From positions 124,001 through 188,000 of the forward strand of contig CAWDLI010000008.1 of the NCBI GenBank assembly GCA_963803245.1: a stretch of DNA of 64,000 nucleotides, given 5' to 3'. The position numbers and the translations under genes were made by a program. The stretch's first letter is position 1. The number at the start of each line of letters is the position of its first letter. Below are positions 17,845 to 26,829 of this stretch, one piece after another. Source of the DNA: JACVRW01 sp963803245 (GTDB taxonomy: Bacteria > Actinomycetota > Thermoleophilia > Solirubrobacterales > Thermoleophilaceae). The notes beneath the pieces are model-generated. The model did not search any database. It worked only from the letters and a program-made list of their open reading frames with translations, and was not told the DNA's origin.

Positions 17845-19233
17845 TTCGCCAGATCAAGAAGCAGGGACGCGTGTTCGCGGCGATCGTGGTCCTGTTCGTC
17901 GTCTCGATGGGGATCGCCGGATACATCCTCTCGAACCAGCGCTTCTTCCTCCCGGCCTGGTTCCCGCTCGTGGGCACGGACTTCTACGAGGTGGAGACCG
18001 AGCTGTCGACGGCCCAGGCGGTCGTGCCCGGCCAGGGGCAGACGGTGAACATCGCCGGGGTGAAGGTCGGCGAGGTGGGTGAGGTGAAGCTCGAGGACGG
18101 CCACGCGGTCGTGACGATGCGGATCCGCGACGAGTACAAGCCGATCTACAAGGACGCCACCATCCTGCTGCGTCCCAAGACCGGCCTCAAGGACATGATC
18201 CTGGCGCTCGACCCGGGCACCGAGAGCGCCGGCGAGGTGGAGGAGGGCGGGCGCATCCAGGTCGCCAACACGCTCCCGGACGTGAACCCCGACGAGGTGC
18301 TGGCGTCGCTGGACGGCGACACGCGCGCGTACCTGCGGATCCTGCTCAACGCCGGCGGCACCGCGTTCCGCGACGAGGACCTGGAGGCGGGCCAGCAGAC
18401 CGCCTGCGCAGGACCTGCGCGAGACCTTCAAGCGCTTCGAGCCCACGGCGCGCGACGGCGAGAAGTTCACGCAGGGCCTGATCAAGCGGCGCCGGAACAT
18501 CCGCCGCGTGATCCACAACTTCCAGGAGCTGTCCACGGCGCTCGGCGCGAAGGACAAGCAGCTGGCCCACTTCGTGGACTCGTCCAACGAGAACTTCGAG
18601 GCGTTCGCCCAGGAGGAGGGAAGCCTGCGTGAGGCGCTCCAGCTCTTCCCGGGGACCCTCTCCCAGACCGCCACCACGCTGCAGCACACGAACTCGCTGG
18701 CCAAGGAGCTCGGCCCGACGCTCGAGGGGCTGCGCCCGTTCGCGCGCGAGCTGGCGCCCTCGCTGCGCCGCCAGCAGCCGTTCCTGCGCGACACCACTCC
18801 GATCATCCGCGACCAGATCCGGCCGTTCGCGCGCGACGTGCAGCCCACGGTGAAGGACCTGCGCACCGCCACGAACGAGCTTGCGCCTGTCACGCCGGGC
18901 CTGACCCGCTCGTTCAAGGTGCTCAACAACTTCTTCAACACGCTCGCGTACGACCCGCCCGGCGACACCCAGTCCTACCTCTTCTGGAGCGGCTGGGCCG
19001 CTCACTCGGGCACGACCCTCACGAGCCTCCAGGACGCCCACGGCCCGATGCTGCGCGGGATCGTGCTGGCCTCCTGCACCCAGTTCGGCGTGCTCGCCCC
19101 GCTCATCCAGGGCAACCCGCAGCTGGGGATGCTCACCAAGCTCGCGAACTTCCCCGACGACCGCCAGCGCTGCCCGACCAACCTGACCGGCTTCCTCAGC
19201 GAGACCCCGGTGGCACCGCCGCCAGCCGAATGA
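17841..19233 (+). CDS. mceE: Mce protein E, broken by one apparent +1 insertion
   Basis: ATG 17841. The helix AAIVVLFVVSMGIAGYILS precedes the Mce domain (VETELSTAQAVVPGQGQTV, DATILLRPKTGLKDMIL). After ...EDLEAGQQT the frame shifts +1 near 18390-18402 and continues PAQDLRETFKRFEPTARDGE to the end at ETPVAPPPAE. Correcting one base gives 463 residues. There is no lipobox Cys at the N-terminus, unlike MceE (LprK-type) of mycobacteria, so all six proteins here look membrane-anchored by a helix. The TGA 19231-19233 overlaps the mceF ATG. Confidence 0.78.
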
Positions 19234-20718
19234 TCAAGCAAGCCCCCAGCATCGGCCGCATCCTCACCATGGTCGCGTTCGCGCTGTCCTGCTTCGGGAT
19301 CCTGATCTTCCTCTGGCTCTCCTTCGGCGGCTCGGTGCCGCTCCAGCCCGAGGGCTATCGGGTGAAGGTGGCCTTCCCGGAGGCCACCCAGCTCGCACAG
19401 GAGGCGGAGGTGCGGATCTCCGGCGTCAAGGTCGGCAAGGTGCGGAAGGTCGAGCCCAACGAGGAGACCGGGCTCACGGACGCGGTGGTGGAGATCGACT
19501 GCCCGCTACGCGCCGATCTCCAAGGATGCGCGCGCGATGCTGCGCCAGAAGACGCTGCTCGGCGAGACCTATGTCGAGCTGGCGCCGGGCAGCCAGGCCG
19601 CCGGCACCGAGGACACGGTGGCGGACGGCGGCAGCCTGCCGCGCGGCCAGGTGGCCGACACCGTCCAGCTCGACGAGATCCTTCGCACGTTCGACCCGCA
19701 GACGCGCGAGCGCTTCTCCACCTGGCTCGACCAGCAGGGCCGCGCGGCCACGGGCAACGGCGAGGCGATCAGCGACGCGCTCGGGAACCTGACCCCGTTC
19801 GCCGAGAACACCGCCGACGTGCTGAAGGTCCTGCGGGCCCAGAGCGGCGCGACCAGCCGGCTGGTGCGAAACACGGGCGAGGTCTTCAGCGCCCTGTCCG
19901 AGCGCCGCGGCCAGCTGAGCGGACTGATCAGGAACTCGAACCGGACCTGGGAGGCCACCGCGCGCCGCGACGCCCAGCTGGCCGACACGTTCCGCGTGCT
20001 CCCGACGTTCCTCCGCGAGGGCCGGACGACCACGCGCCGCCTGACCGCGTTCGCCGAGGACACGGACCCGCTGATCGACCAGCTCCGCCCGGCGGCGCGC
20101 GAGCTCTCGCCAACGCTCCAGGACCTCGACAAGCTGTCCCCCGACCTGCGCTCGCTGTTCCGAAACTTCGGCCCGCTCGTGCGGGTGTCGCGCACCGGCC
20201 TCCCGGCGACATCCGAGGCGCTCAACAACACGCGGCCGTTCCTCGGGCGTGTCGACACCTTCCTGCGCGAGTTCACGCCGATCATCGACTACCTCGGCCT
20301 CTACAAGCGCGAGATCGCCGCCTTCTTCGCGAACGACTCGGCGGTCACCCAGGCCAAGGAGGGCAACCTCCCGCGCTACCTGCGCACCCAGAACCCGGTG
20401 AACCCCGAGATCATGGCCGCGTATCCCAACCGGCTCGCCACCAACCGCTCGAACCCGTATCCGGTGCCGGGCGGCGCGAGCGAGCTCGCGACCTACCTGA
20501 AGACGTTCGGAAGCCACCTGTGCGGGTCCACCCCGGTGCCGGCCCCGCCCACCGCCACCCCGGCGCTCGCCCAGAGCATCGTGGACGTGCTCGACTACTA
20601 CGCCTTCGGCGGCACGAAGAACCGTGGCAAGGCCCCGCCCTGCACCCCGCAGTCGCCGCTCGGCCCGCAGACGAACGGCGGCACGGGCCTGTTCCCGCGC
20701 CTGCAGCCGCTGCCGTAG
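19230..20718 (+). CDS. mceF: Mce protein F, broken by one apparent +1 insertion
   Basis: ATG 19230. The N-terminus (ILTMVAFALSCFGILIFLWL) is a strong membrane helix; the Mce domain follows (YRVKVAFPEATQLAQEAEVR). Near 19500 an extra base (GACTGCCCGC for GACGCCCGC) shifts the frame; the corrected text reads EID-ARYAPISKDARAMLRQ and continues uninterrupted to TAG 20716-20718. Corrected length is 495 residues. Much of the C-terminal half is helical, ending in a Pro/Gly-rich tail. This is the last mce gene. A hairpin follows before the RND transporter. Confidence 0.78.
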
Positions 20719-20737
20719 CCGAAGCGGTCTTGCCGAA

Positions 20738-20758
20738 GCACGCGGCTCGGCCGCGTGC
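20738..20758 (+). terminator. Hairpin between mceF and the RND transporter
   Basis: A perfect 9-bp stem (GCACGCGGC / GCCGCGTGC) closes a TCG loop, 20 bases after the mceF stop and 35 bases before the next start. No T-run follows. It may end or attenuate the mce transcript, or protect its 3' end. Confidence 0.5.
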
Positions 20759-20793
20759 GCCCGGATGACATTCTCTCTCCCTAAGCTGACTGC

Positions 20794-23526
20794 GTGAGCG
20801 ACAACGTCTTCGGCCGGATCGTGCGCCTGGTGGCGCGCCGACCGATTCCGGTGCTCGTGCTGACGCTGGTCCTTGCGCTCGGCGGCGCCGCGCTGGCCCT
20901 CCGCCTCGAGCCGAGCGCCGCCACCGACACGCTGGTCAGCCGCTCCTCCGACAGCTTCCGGGCCACGGAGCGCTACCGACGTGACTTCGGCGACGACGCG
21001 GTGGTCGTGCTCGTGAAGGGCGACCTCACCAAGACCGTCCTCACCGAGGACCTGCTGCGGGTGCTCGGGCTCGAGGGCTGCCTCGGCGGGAACATCCCGG
21101 CGGACAAGCTCCGCCAGCAACTGGCTCAGAACCGCAAGAACCCCGAGCGCGGGCTGCCGCCCGCCTGCGCGGAGCTCGCTCGGCTCCACCCGGCCAAGGC
21201 GGTGTACGGACCGGGCACGTTCCTGAACACCTCGGCGTCGCAGATCAGCGAGGAGTTCCTGCGGCGCTCCAACGAGGCGAGCGCGGATGCCGCCAAGGCG
21301 GCTCGGGCCGCGCGCAAGCTGTCGGCCGCGCGCGGCGACTCCGAGGCGGAGCAGCAGCGGCTCGCCGAGGCCGCGCGCACGACGGTGATGACGAAGTTCC
21401 AGGTCTACGTGGCACGACAGGCCCTGCGCTACGGCCTGGGTCTCACCGGGCTGCCCAGCATCAACGACCCGAACTTCGTGAGCCAGGTGGTCTTCGACGA
21501 CGCGCAGCCCGGCGTGCCGAAGTCGCGCTTCGGGTACCTCTTCCCGAGCGCCGACGCCGCCTTGATCCAGGTCCGCATGCGTCCCGATCTGACCGAGGCG
21601 GAGCGCGTGCGAACGGTCGAGCTGGTCGAGGACGCCACGAAGGCACGGGTCTTCCGGCCGCGGCAGGGTGCGACCTACGTGGTCACGGGCGTCCCGGTGG
21701 TCACCGAGGCGCTCGCGGACGCGGTCCAGAGCTCCATCCTCGTGCTGCTGGTGGCCGCCGTGCTCCTGATGGCGGCCACGCTGACGTTCGTCTTCCGCAC
21801 GCGGCTGCGCCTGCTTCCGCTGGCGCTCGCGCTGGCCGCGGCGGCCGTGACATTCGGGGGGCTCTCGCTCGCCGGCGGCAGTCTGACGATGGCGTCGATC
21901 GCCGTGCTGCCCGTGCTGATCGGGCTGGCGGTGGACTACGCGATCCAGTTCCAGGCGCGCTTCGACGAGCAGCGCGCGCGCAGGCGCGGGAAGCCCGGGG
22001 GAGATGAGCGGGCGGCCGCGCTGGAGGACGCCGCGGTGGCCGCGGCGGCCGGCGGGCCGACGATCGTCGCGGCCGGCGCCGCCACCGCGGTGGGCTTCCT
22101 CGTGCTGCTGCTCTCGCCGGTGCCGATGGTGCGCGGCTTCGGGCTCCTGCTCGTGATCGGGATCGCGGTGGCGCTCGTGCTCGCGATCTGCGCCGGGTTC
22201 GCGGCGCTCGTGCGCTTCGGCGGCGGCGAGGCACGCGCGCCGCGGAGCGGGCGCCTGGCCGGGCGCCTGTCCGCGCTGGGCCGGCATCCCCGGCTGTACC
22301 GCGCGCGCGAGTGGCTCGCGGACCGCTCGTGGCGCGCGCTGGGGGTGGCCCTGTCGCGCCCGCGCAAGGTACTCGCGATCGGGCTGTCCGTGGCCGTGCT
22401 GGGCCTCGTGCTCGACACCCAGAGCGAGGTGGTCTCGGACATCCAGCAGCTCGTCCCGCAGGACCTCCAGGCGCTGCGCGACGTGAACGAGCTCCAGGAG
22501 GCCACCGGCGTGTCCGGCGAGATCGACGTGGCCATCCGCGCGGACGACATCACCCGTCCGGAGGTGCTCACCTGGATGACGCGCTTCCAGCGCGACGTGC
22601 TGCGAGCTCACGGCTACCGGGACGGCAAACGCTGCACCCAGGACCGGGGCGCGCCCGAGCTCTGCCCGGCGCTCTCGCTGCCCGACCTCTTCGGCTCCGC
22701 CGGGGCCGACCAGCGGAAGGTCCGGGAGCTGCTCAGCCAGGTCCCGCCCTACCTCTCTCAGGGCGTGATCACCCGCGACCGCAAGACCGCCAGCCTGGCG
22801 TTCGGGATCCGGCTGATGCCGCTCGACCGCCAGAAGGAGGTGGTGGACGACATCAAGGATCGGCTCGACCCGCCCGACGGCGTGAGCGCAGCCGTGGTCG
22901 GCCTGCCCGTGCTCGCCGCGGAGGCCAACGGGGCGCTGTCGTCACCCGCGCGCCGCGCGCTCACGCTGCTCGCCGCGCTCGTGGGCGTGTTCCTCGTGCT
23001 GCTCGTCGTGCGGCGCTCGCCGCGCGCGGCGGCCGTGCCGCTGATCCCGATCGCGCTCGCCACCGGCTGGTCCGGCGGGATCCTGTTCGTGCTCGGGCTC
23101 CTCCCCGGTCCGTTCGAGGTGCAGCTCAACCCGATGTCGGTCACGCTCGGTGCTCTCGTGATCGCCATCTCGACGGAGTTCAGCGTGCTGCTCTCGTCTC
23201 GCTACCAGCAGGAGCGCGACAACGGGGCGGGCCCAGCGCGGGCGATCGAGCTGACCTACGCCTCCACCGGAGCCGCCGTGCTGGCGTCGGGGGCCACCGC
23301 GATCGCCGGGTTTGCCGCGCTCGCGGCGTCGGACATCCGCATGCTGCGGGACTTCGGCATCGTCACCGTCGTGGACCTGAGCGTCTCGCTGGTGGGCGTG
23401 ATGCTCGTGCTGCCCGCGGCGCTCCTCTGGGCTGAGGAGCACGGCTCCTTCTCGCTGCGCGACCTGGACGTGCGGCCGTGGCTGCGCGAGCTTCGCGCCC
23501 AACGCACCCCCGCGGACGCGCCGTGA
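20794..23526 (+). CDS. RND/MMPL-family transporter
   Basis: 910 residues from GTG. The topology is the RND one: a first helix (PIPVLVLTLVLALGGAALAL), a large periplasm-side loop of about 280 residues, then five helices including AIAVLPVLIGLAVDYAIQFQ, a second loop and a matching second half (SVTLGALVIAISTEFSVLLS). The paired GLAVDYAIQF and AISTEFSVLL segments are the proton-relay zones of MMPL/HpnN-type exporters of lipids and hopanoids. Following the Mce locus directly suggests a shared lipid-handling role, either export or exchange (inference). The stop overlaps the next start as GTGA. Confidence 0.88.
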   Translation: MSDNVFGRIVRLVARRPIPVLVLTLVLALGGAALALRLEPSAATDTLVSRSSDSFRATERYRRDFGDDAVVVLVKGDLTKTVLTEDLLRVLGLEGCLGGNIPADKLRQQLAQNRKNPERGLPPACAELARLHPAKAVYGPGTFLNTSASQISEEFLRRSNEASADAAKAARAARKLSAARGDSEAEQQRLAEAARTTVMTKFQVYVARQALRYGLGLTGLPSINDPNFVSQVVFDDAQPGVPKSRFGYLFPSADAALIQVRMRPDLTEAERVRTVELVEDATKARVFRPRQGATYVVTGVPVVTEALADAVQSSILVLLVAAVLLMAATLTFVFRTRLRLLPLALALAAAAVTFGGLSLAGGSLTMASIAVLPVLIGLAVDYAIQFQARFDEQRARRRGKPGGDERAAALEDAAVAAAAGGPTIVAAGAATAVGFLVLLLSPVPMVRGFGLLLVIGIAVALVLAICAGFAALVRFGGGEARAPRSGRLAGRLSALGRHPRLYRAREWLADRSWRALGVALSRPRKVLAIGLSVAVLGLVLDTQSEVVSDIQQLVPQDLQALRDVNELQEATGVSGEIDVAIRADDITRPEVLTWMTRFQRDVLRAHGYRDGKRCTQDRGAPELCPALSLPDLFGSAGADQRKVRELLSQVPPYLSQGVITRDRKTASLAFGIRLMPLDRQKEVVDDIKDRLDPPDGVSAAVVGLPVLAAEANGALSSPARRALTLLAALVGVFLVLLVVRRSPRAAAVPLIPIALATGWSGGILFVLGLLPGPFEVQLNPMSVTLGALVIAISTEFSVLLSSRYQQERDNGAGPARAIELTYASTGAAVLASGATAIAGFAALAASDIRMLRDFGIVTVVDLSVSLVGVMLVLPAALLWAEEHGSFSLRDLDVRPWLRELRAQRTPADAP

Positions 23527-24260
23527 GCGACGACCGCTTCGGAGACCTGGGCGACCAGCCCGAGAAGGACGATGCGCGCGCCGTGGGGGAGCGGCTGGCC
23601 GAGCGCGACCGGACCCATCCCGAGCCGATGCGCCGTCCCGAGGTTCCGCGGCCCGGCAACAAGTACGCCTGGCTCGTGGGCATCCTCGCGCTGATGGGGC
23701 TGAGCGTGCTGCTGTTCACCACCACGCTGCCGAACAGCGGCGATGGCATCAACGGGCCCGAGCCGGGCTCCCGGCTGAAGGCATTCGCCTCGCCGTCGGC
23801 GCTGGGCGACGTGGAGGGCGTTCCGAACGTCTGCCAGCGCGAGCGGGACTGCAACGAGACGAACGGCCCGATCCCGGCGTGCCAGGTGCGCACCGAGGGC
23901 GTGGTCAACATGTGCGACCTGCGCCGCCGGCCGGTCGTGCTCACCTTCGTGTTCGACCGCGGCGCCGATTGCCTGCCGCAGGTGGACCGCACGGAGCGGG
24001 TGCGCGAGGATCTCCCCGGCGTGAACTTCGTCACCGTGTTCTTCAGCCGCAAGGATCGCGACGAGCTGCGACGGATAGTCGAGGCGCGAGGCTGGCGCCA
24101 GCCGGTTGCCACCGACGACGGCGCGATCGTGAACATCTACGGTGTCGGCGGCTGTCCCACCACCGTGTTCGCCAAGGCCGGCGGCGAGGTGGTCGACACC
24201 AAGCTCGGCAACCTCACCGAGGATCAGCTGCGCCGCCAAGTCGCGCGGCTGCAGGGCTGA
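23523..24260 (+). CDS. Membrane-anchored thioredoxin-fold protein with a single active-site Cys
   Basis: About 245 residues. GTG 23523 overlaps the transporter stop, so the two are coupled. A charged cytoplasmic start is followed by one helix (YAWLVGILALMGLSVLLFTT), placing the rest outside. A segment with several Cys (NVCQRERDCNETN, PACQVRTEGVVNMCDLRR) precedes a thioredoxin/TlpA-like fold: VVLTFVFDRGADCLPQVDR, then VGGCPTTVFAKAGGEVV with the cis-Pro region. Where TlpA has WCxxC this protein has a lone Cys in GADCLPQ, so it may pair with one of the upstream cysteines or lack classical disulfide exchange. A role in maturing the neighbouring transporter is possible but unproven. Confidence 0.65.
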   Translation: MSDDRFGDLGDQPEKDDARAVGERLAERDRTHPEPMRRPEVPRPGNKYAWLVGILALMGLSVLLFTTTLPNSGDGINGPEPGSRLKAFASPSALGDVEGVPNVCQRERDCNETNGPIPACQVRTEGVVNMCDLRRRPVVLTFVFDRGADCLPQVDRTERVREDLPGVNFVTVFFSRKDRDELRRIVEARGWRQPVATDDGAIVNIYGVGGCPTTVFAKAGGEVVDTKLGNLTEDQLRRQVARLQG

Positions 24261-24895
24261 TGGAGCTCACCCTGAGCGACGGCTGGGTCGAGCCCGAGCT
24301 GGCGGAGGAGCTGCCGGGGATCGGGCTTGTGCTGGCGCCGGTCGAGGTGAAGCCGGCCAAGAGCCCGCCTGAATTGAAGCGCCGCCTGCGAGCGCTCGCC
24401 GACCGCTACACCGGCGGCAAGGTGATCCACATGCGCCAGGATCCGGTGCCCTGGGCGTATCGCGTCTTCGCGCGGCAGGTGGGCGTGGATCCGGACACCG
24501 ACCGCACGCCGGTCGAGCAGATCGCGCTCGACCGCCTCAAGCACGGCGGCCTCCGCAGCGAGAGCCTGCTGGACGACGCGCTCACGATCGCCGTGGCCGA
24601 GACCGGGGTGCCGGTGATCGCGCTCGACCCGGACCGGATCGACGGCGATCCGGGCCTGCGGCTCTGCCGCGAGGGCGAGACGCTCGGCAGCGCGCGCCCG
24701 CTGTCCGCCCGCCAGATCGTGATCGCCGACGGCAGCGGTCCGGTGGCCATCGTGCTCGGCGAGGTGTCGCCCGACGCCGGCGTGACCCAGAGCGCCCAGC
24801 GCGTGCTGCTCTGTGCGCTCAGCGTGGCCGGAGTGCCGCGCATCGCGGTCGAGGAAGCGCTCTGGACTGCCGGTGAGACCCTGATGTACAGTTGA
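24260..24895 (+). CDS. B3/B4 tRNA-binding-domain protein
   Basis: 211 residues; the start shares one base with the previous stop (TGATG). The body resembles the B3/B4 domain found in phenylalanyl-tRNA synthetase beta and in stand-alone proteins: an early alpha/beta part (GIGLVLAPVEVKPAKSPPEL), PWAYRVFARQVGVDPDTDRT in the middle, and PLSARQIVIADGSGPVAIVL with VLLCALSVAGVPRIAVEEAL near the end. Free-standing members have been linked to hydrolysing mischarged tRNA or to unknown roles. There is nothing membrane-related in it, so its place in this run is probably incidental. Confidence 0.65.
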   Translation: MELTLSDGWVEPELAEELPGIGLVLAPVEVKPAKSPPELKRRLRALADRYTGGKVIHMRQDPVPWAYRVFARQVGVDPDTDRTPVEQIALDRLKHGGLRSESLLDDALTIAVAETGVPVIALDPDRIDGDPGLRLCREGETLGSARPLSARQIVIADGSGPVAIVLGEVSPDAGVTQSAQRVLLCALSVAGVPRIAVEEALWTAGETLMYS

Positions 24896-25425
24896 CCGAC
24901 TCGACCGCGTGGAGGCAGGTGCCCGACGTCCTGGACACGAGAGTCAGACCGCTCGTTCCGCGTACGCTTCCGGACGAGCGCGCGGCACGCAGGTCGATGC
25001 TCGGGCAGATCGAGCGCCTCGAGGCCGAGCTCGCGTCGCTGTTCTGCTCCACCTGGCCGCGGAAGGGCTTCGAGTGGGGCGTGCCGGGTCGTGCGGGCCC
25101 GCGACTGCTGTCACTCGGGGAGCTCGAGGAGCTGCGCGACGACCTGGCCGACCGGGTTGCGGACGGTCGCGCCGCGCTCTCGGACCGGACCTACGCAGAG
25201 GAGCAGAACCGCCGCCTGATCGAGGAGATGCTCCTCGAGCCCGAGGCCCACAAGTGGAAGCGGGTGTCGCACGAGGACATCGGCGAGCCTGGCTGCAGGC
25301 ACTGGCACGTACGTCCGCGCATGGGCCTGCTGGGTGTGCTCGCCGGCTGGTGGCGGGTCGTGATCTCCTCGGGCTGTCCGTTAGCCAAGCAGCCGGCTCG
25401 GCCGGCTGCGCAGGGACCTGGTTAG
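24892..25425 (+). CDS. Conserved hypothetical protein, actinobacterial
   Basis: 177 residues from TTG 24892, overlapping the previous stop by four bases. The N-terminal half is helical and charged (MLGQIERLEAELASLF, LEELRDDLADRVADGR). The C-terminal part has a distinct conserved-looking block, GEPGCRHWHVRPRMGLLGVL followed by AGWWRVVISSGCPLA, with two cysteines and three histidines that could bind metal. I recall similar unnamed proteins in related genomes. The last codons run into a 9-bp hairpin, so the very C-terminus (KQPARPAAQGPG) may be a by-product of that structure. Confidence 0.6.
   Translation: MTDSTAWRQVPDVLDTRVRPLVPRTLPDERAARRSMLGQIERLEAELASLFCSTWPRKGFEWGVPGRAGPRLLSLGELEELRDDLADRVADGRAALSDRTYAEEQNRRLIEEMLLEPEAHKWKRVSHEDIGEPGCRHWHVRPRMGLLGVLAGWWRVVISSGCPLAKQPARPAAQGPG
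25389..25409 (+). terminator. Hairpin at the end of the 177-residue gene
   Basis: GCAGCCGGC and GCCGGCTGC form a perfect 9-bp stem with a TCG loop, the same size and loop as the hairpin after mceF. It overlaps the last codons of the preceding gene and has no T-run. It likely marks the end of that transcript. Confidence 0.4.
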
Positions 25426-25442
25426 CCACCTGACATCCGACG

Positions 25443-25931
25443 ATGGGACGGCGTAGCCGCAAGCGCGGGGACACCACCCGCGCACAGCGCGACGCGGCCC
25501 GCCGCGAGCGCGCGGTGGAGCCCGCCGCGACGCCGTCGGGGCGCCCGAGCCGGGCCCTCGGGGACGACCGGCCGGTGGCTCCGTGGGGCAACTTCCCGCT
25601 GTCGGAGCTCGTGGTGCTCGTCGGGATCGTCCTGATGGCCTGGGGCTTCCTCAGCGGCGGCGACGGGAGCGAGCGGGTGGCCGCCGGCCTGCTTGTCGCA
25701 TCGCTGGGCGGCGGCGAGCTCGCCCTGCGGGAGCATCTCGCCGGCTATCGCTCGCACTCCTCGCTGCTCGCCGGCGTGGCGACCTTCGTGGCCATCACGG
25801 CGCTCGCCCTCGGCGCCGGCCCGGTCAAGCTCTGGCTCCTGATCGTGGTCGGGATCGGGGTCTTCGGCGGCACGTTCTACTGGATGCGCGAGCTGTTCCG
25901 GCGCCGCTCCGGCGGGCTCGGGTTCCGCTGA
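25443..25931 (+). CDS. Small multi-pass membrane protein
   Basis: 162 residues. A basic N-terminus (MGRRSRKRGDTTRAQRDAAR) is followed by four predicted helices: LSELVVLVGIVLMAWGFL, VAAGLLVASLGGGELAL, LLAGVATFVAITALALGA and LWLLIVVGIGVFGGTFYW. The C-terminus is basic and cytoplasmic. No family is recognised. It sits 17 bases after the previous stop and 20 bases before a VOC gene. Confidence 0.65.
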   Translation: MGRRSRKRGDTTRAQRDAARRERAVEPAATPSGRPSRALGDDRPVAPWGNFPLSELVVLVGIVLMAWGFLSGGDGSERVAAGLLVASLGGGELALREHLAGYRSHSSLLAGVATFVAITALALGAGPVKLWLLIVVGIGVFGGTFYWMRELFRRRSGGLGFR

Positions 25932-25951
25932 GCGACTAAGGTGGCGCGCCG

Positions 25952-26392
25952 GTGGAGGAGCGAAGGCTGCGCATACGGGGGCTGCATCACGTGACGGTGA
26001 TCTGCCGTGACGTCGATCGCTCGATCGACTTCTACCGGAACCTCCTCGGCATGCGGCTGGTCGAGCAGACCACCAACAGCGACGACCCGACCGCGCGCCA
26101 CCTGTTCTTCGGCGACGAGCAGGGCACGCCGGGGACGATCGTCACCTGCCTCGAGTACCCGGACCTCGACGAGGGCGTCGTGGGGCCTGGCTCGACCCAC
26201 CACTTCGCGCTGGGGGTGGGTAGCGACGAGGAGCTGGACGCCTGGCACGACTACCTCACGGGCCGCGGCGTGCCATGCACCGAGGTGATGGACCGCGTCT
26301 ACTTCAAGTCGCTCTACGTGCGTGACCCGGACGGGCACATCGTGGAGCTGGCCACCGAAGGTCCCGGCCTGCCCGCCGGCCCCGCCACGTAG
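25952..26392 (+). CDS. VOC-superfamily protein (glyoxalase/dioxygenase fold)
   Basis: 146 residues from GTG, the single-domain VOC length. The paired beta-alpha-beta-beta-beta units are plain: GLHHVTVICRDVDRSIDFYR in the first, HHFALGVGSDEELDAWHDYL in the second. Metal-binding His (HHVTV), His (HHFAL) and Glu (VRDPDGHIVELA) are present, so it can hold a divalent metal and act as a lyase, isomerase or ring-cleaving dioxygenase. The substrate is unknown. A strong bidirectional hairpin follows. Confidence 0.8.
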   Translation: MEERRLRIRGLHHVTVICRDVDRSIDFYRNLLGMRLVEQTTNSDDPTARHLFFGDEQGTPGTIVTCLEYPDLDEGVVGPGSTHHFALGVGSDEELDAWHDYLTGRGVPCTEVMDRVYFKSLYVRDPDGHIVELATEGPGLPAGPAT

Positions 26393-26400
26393 GCGAAGGA

Positions 26401-26429
26401 GCGGCGGCCGGGACGTGCCCGGCCGCCGC
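26401..26429. terminator. Bidirectional hairpin between VOC gene and mihF
   Basis: A perfect 12-bp stem (GCGGCGGCCGGG with CCCGGCCGCCGC) closes an ACGTG loop. It lies 8 bases after the VOC stop and 14 bases after the stop of the convergent leftward gene, so it serves both. There is no T-run on either side. Confidence 0.65.
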
Positions 26430-26442
26430 GATTCGGCTTCGG

Positions 26443-26829
26443 TCAGGCAGCTGTCAGCACTCTCGCGTCCATGCTGTTGGCCGACGCGTCGTCGTCCCCG
26501 ACCGGAGCATGCTTCTGCGTCAGCACGTCGGCGAGCGCGATGCGCTGCCGGTCCGTGAGCGTGCCGACCTGCTTGTTCTCCGGAACTCCGAGAGACATCA
26601 GCAGGCGCCGGCAGCGCGTGCGTCCCCAGCGCTTCTGGCTCATGAGCAGGTCGCTGATCGACATGCTCTGGGCCTGCCAGGGGCAGTCCATCACCACCTC
26701 CGCGGCCGTCAGCTCGCCGGAGGCCACGCTGCGCTTCAGCTGCGCGCGGGCCAGACGTACGCGATTCGCGTACTCCAGAGCTTTCAGGTGCTGTTCTTGA
26801 CCAGCATCGACCGTGGCAAAGTTGCCCAT
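26443..26829 (-). CDS. mihF: Actinobacterial integration host factor (mIHF family)
   Basis: 128 residues from ATG 26829, chosen because GGGGAGG lies just upstream; a start five codons earlier has no site. The core is the mIHF helix-two-turn-helix DNA-binding fold: ALEYANRVRLARAQLKRSVA, then MSISDLLMSQKRWGRTRCRR and LMSLGVPENKQVGTLTDRQR. mIHF bends DNA and organises the nucleoid in actinobacteria. The C-terminal 25 residues, polar with a run of Asp, are an extra tail compared with mycobacterial mIHF. Its upstream region is the structured intergenic stretch shared with pyk. Confidence 0.78.
   Translation of the reverse strand: MGNFATVDAGQEQHLKALEYANRVRLARAQLKRSVASGELTAAEVVMDCPWQAQSMSISDLLMSQKRWGRTRCRRLLMSLGVPENKQVGTLTDRQRIALADVLTQKHAPVGDDDASANSMDARVLTAA

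Noticed and set aside
12550..19510. Programmed +1 frameshifting in the mce genes
   Set aside because: The shift sites share no slippery codon, stop codon context or structure, each gene would need several, and the same signature occurs in unrelated minus-strand genes. Consensus error is simpler.
19474..22611. A 1045-residue open frame on the minus strand
   Set aside because: It lies opposite mceF and the RND transporter and is an Arg/Gly/His-rich shadow caused by high third-position GC. It has no domain and cuts across gene boundaries.
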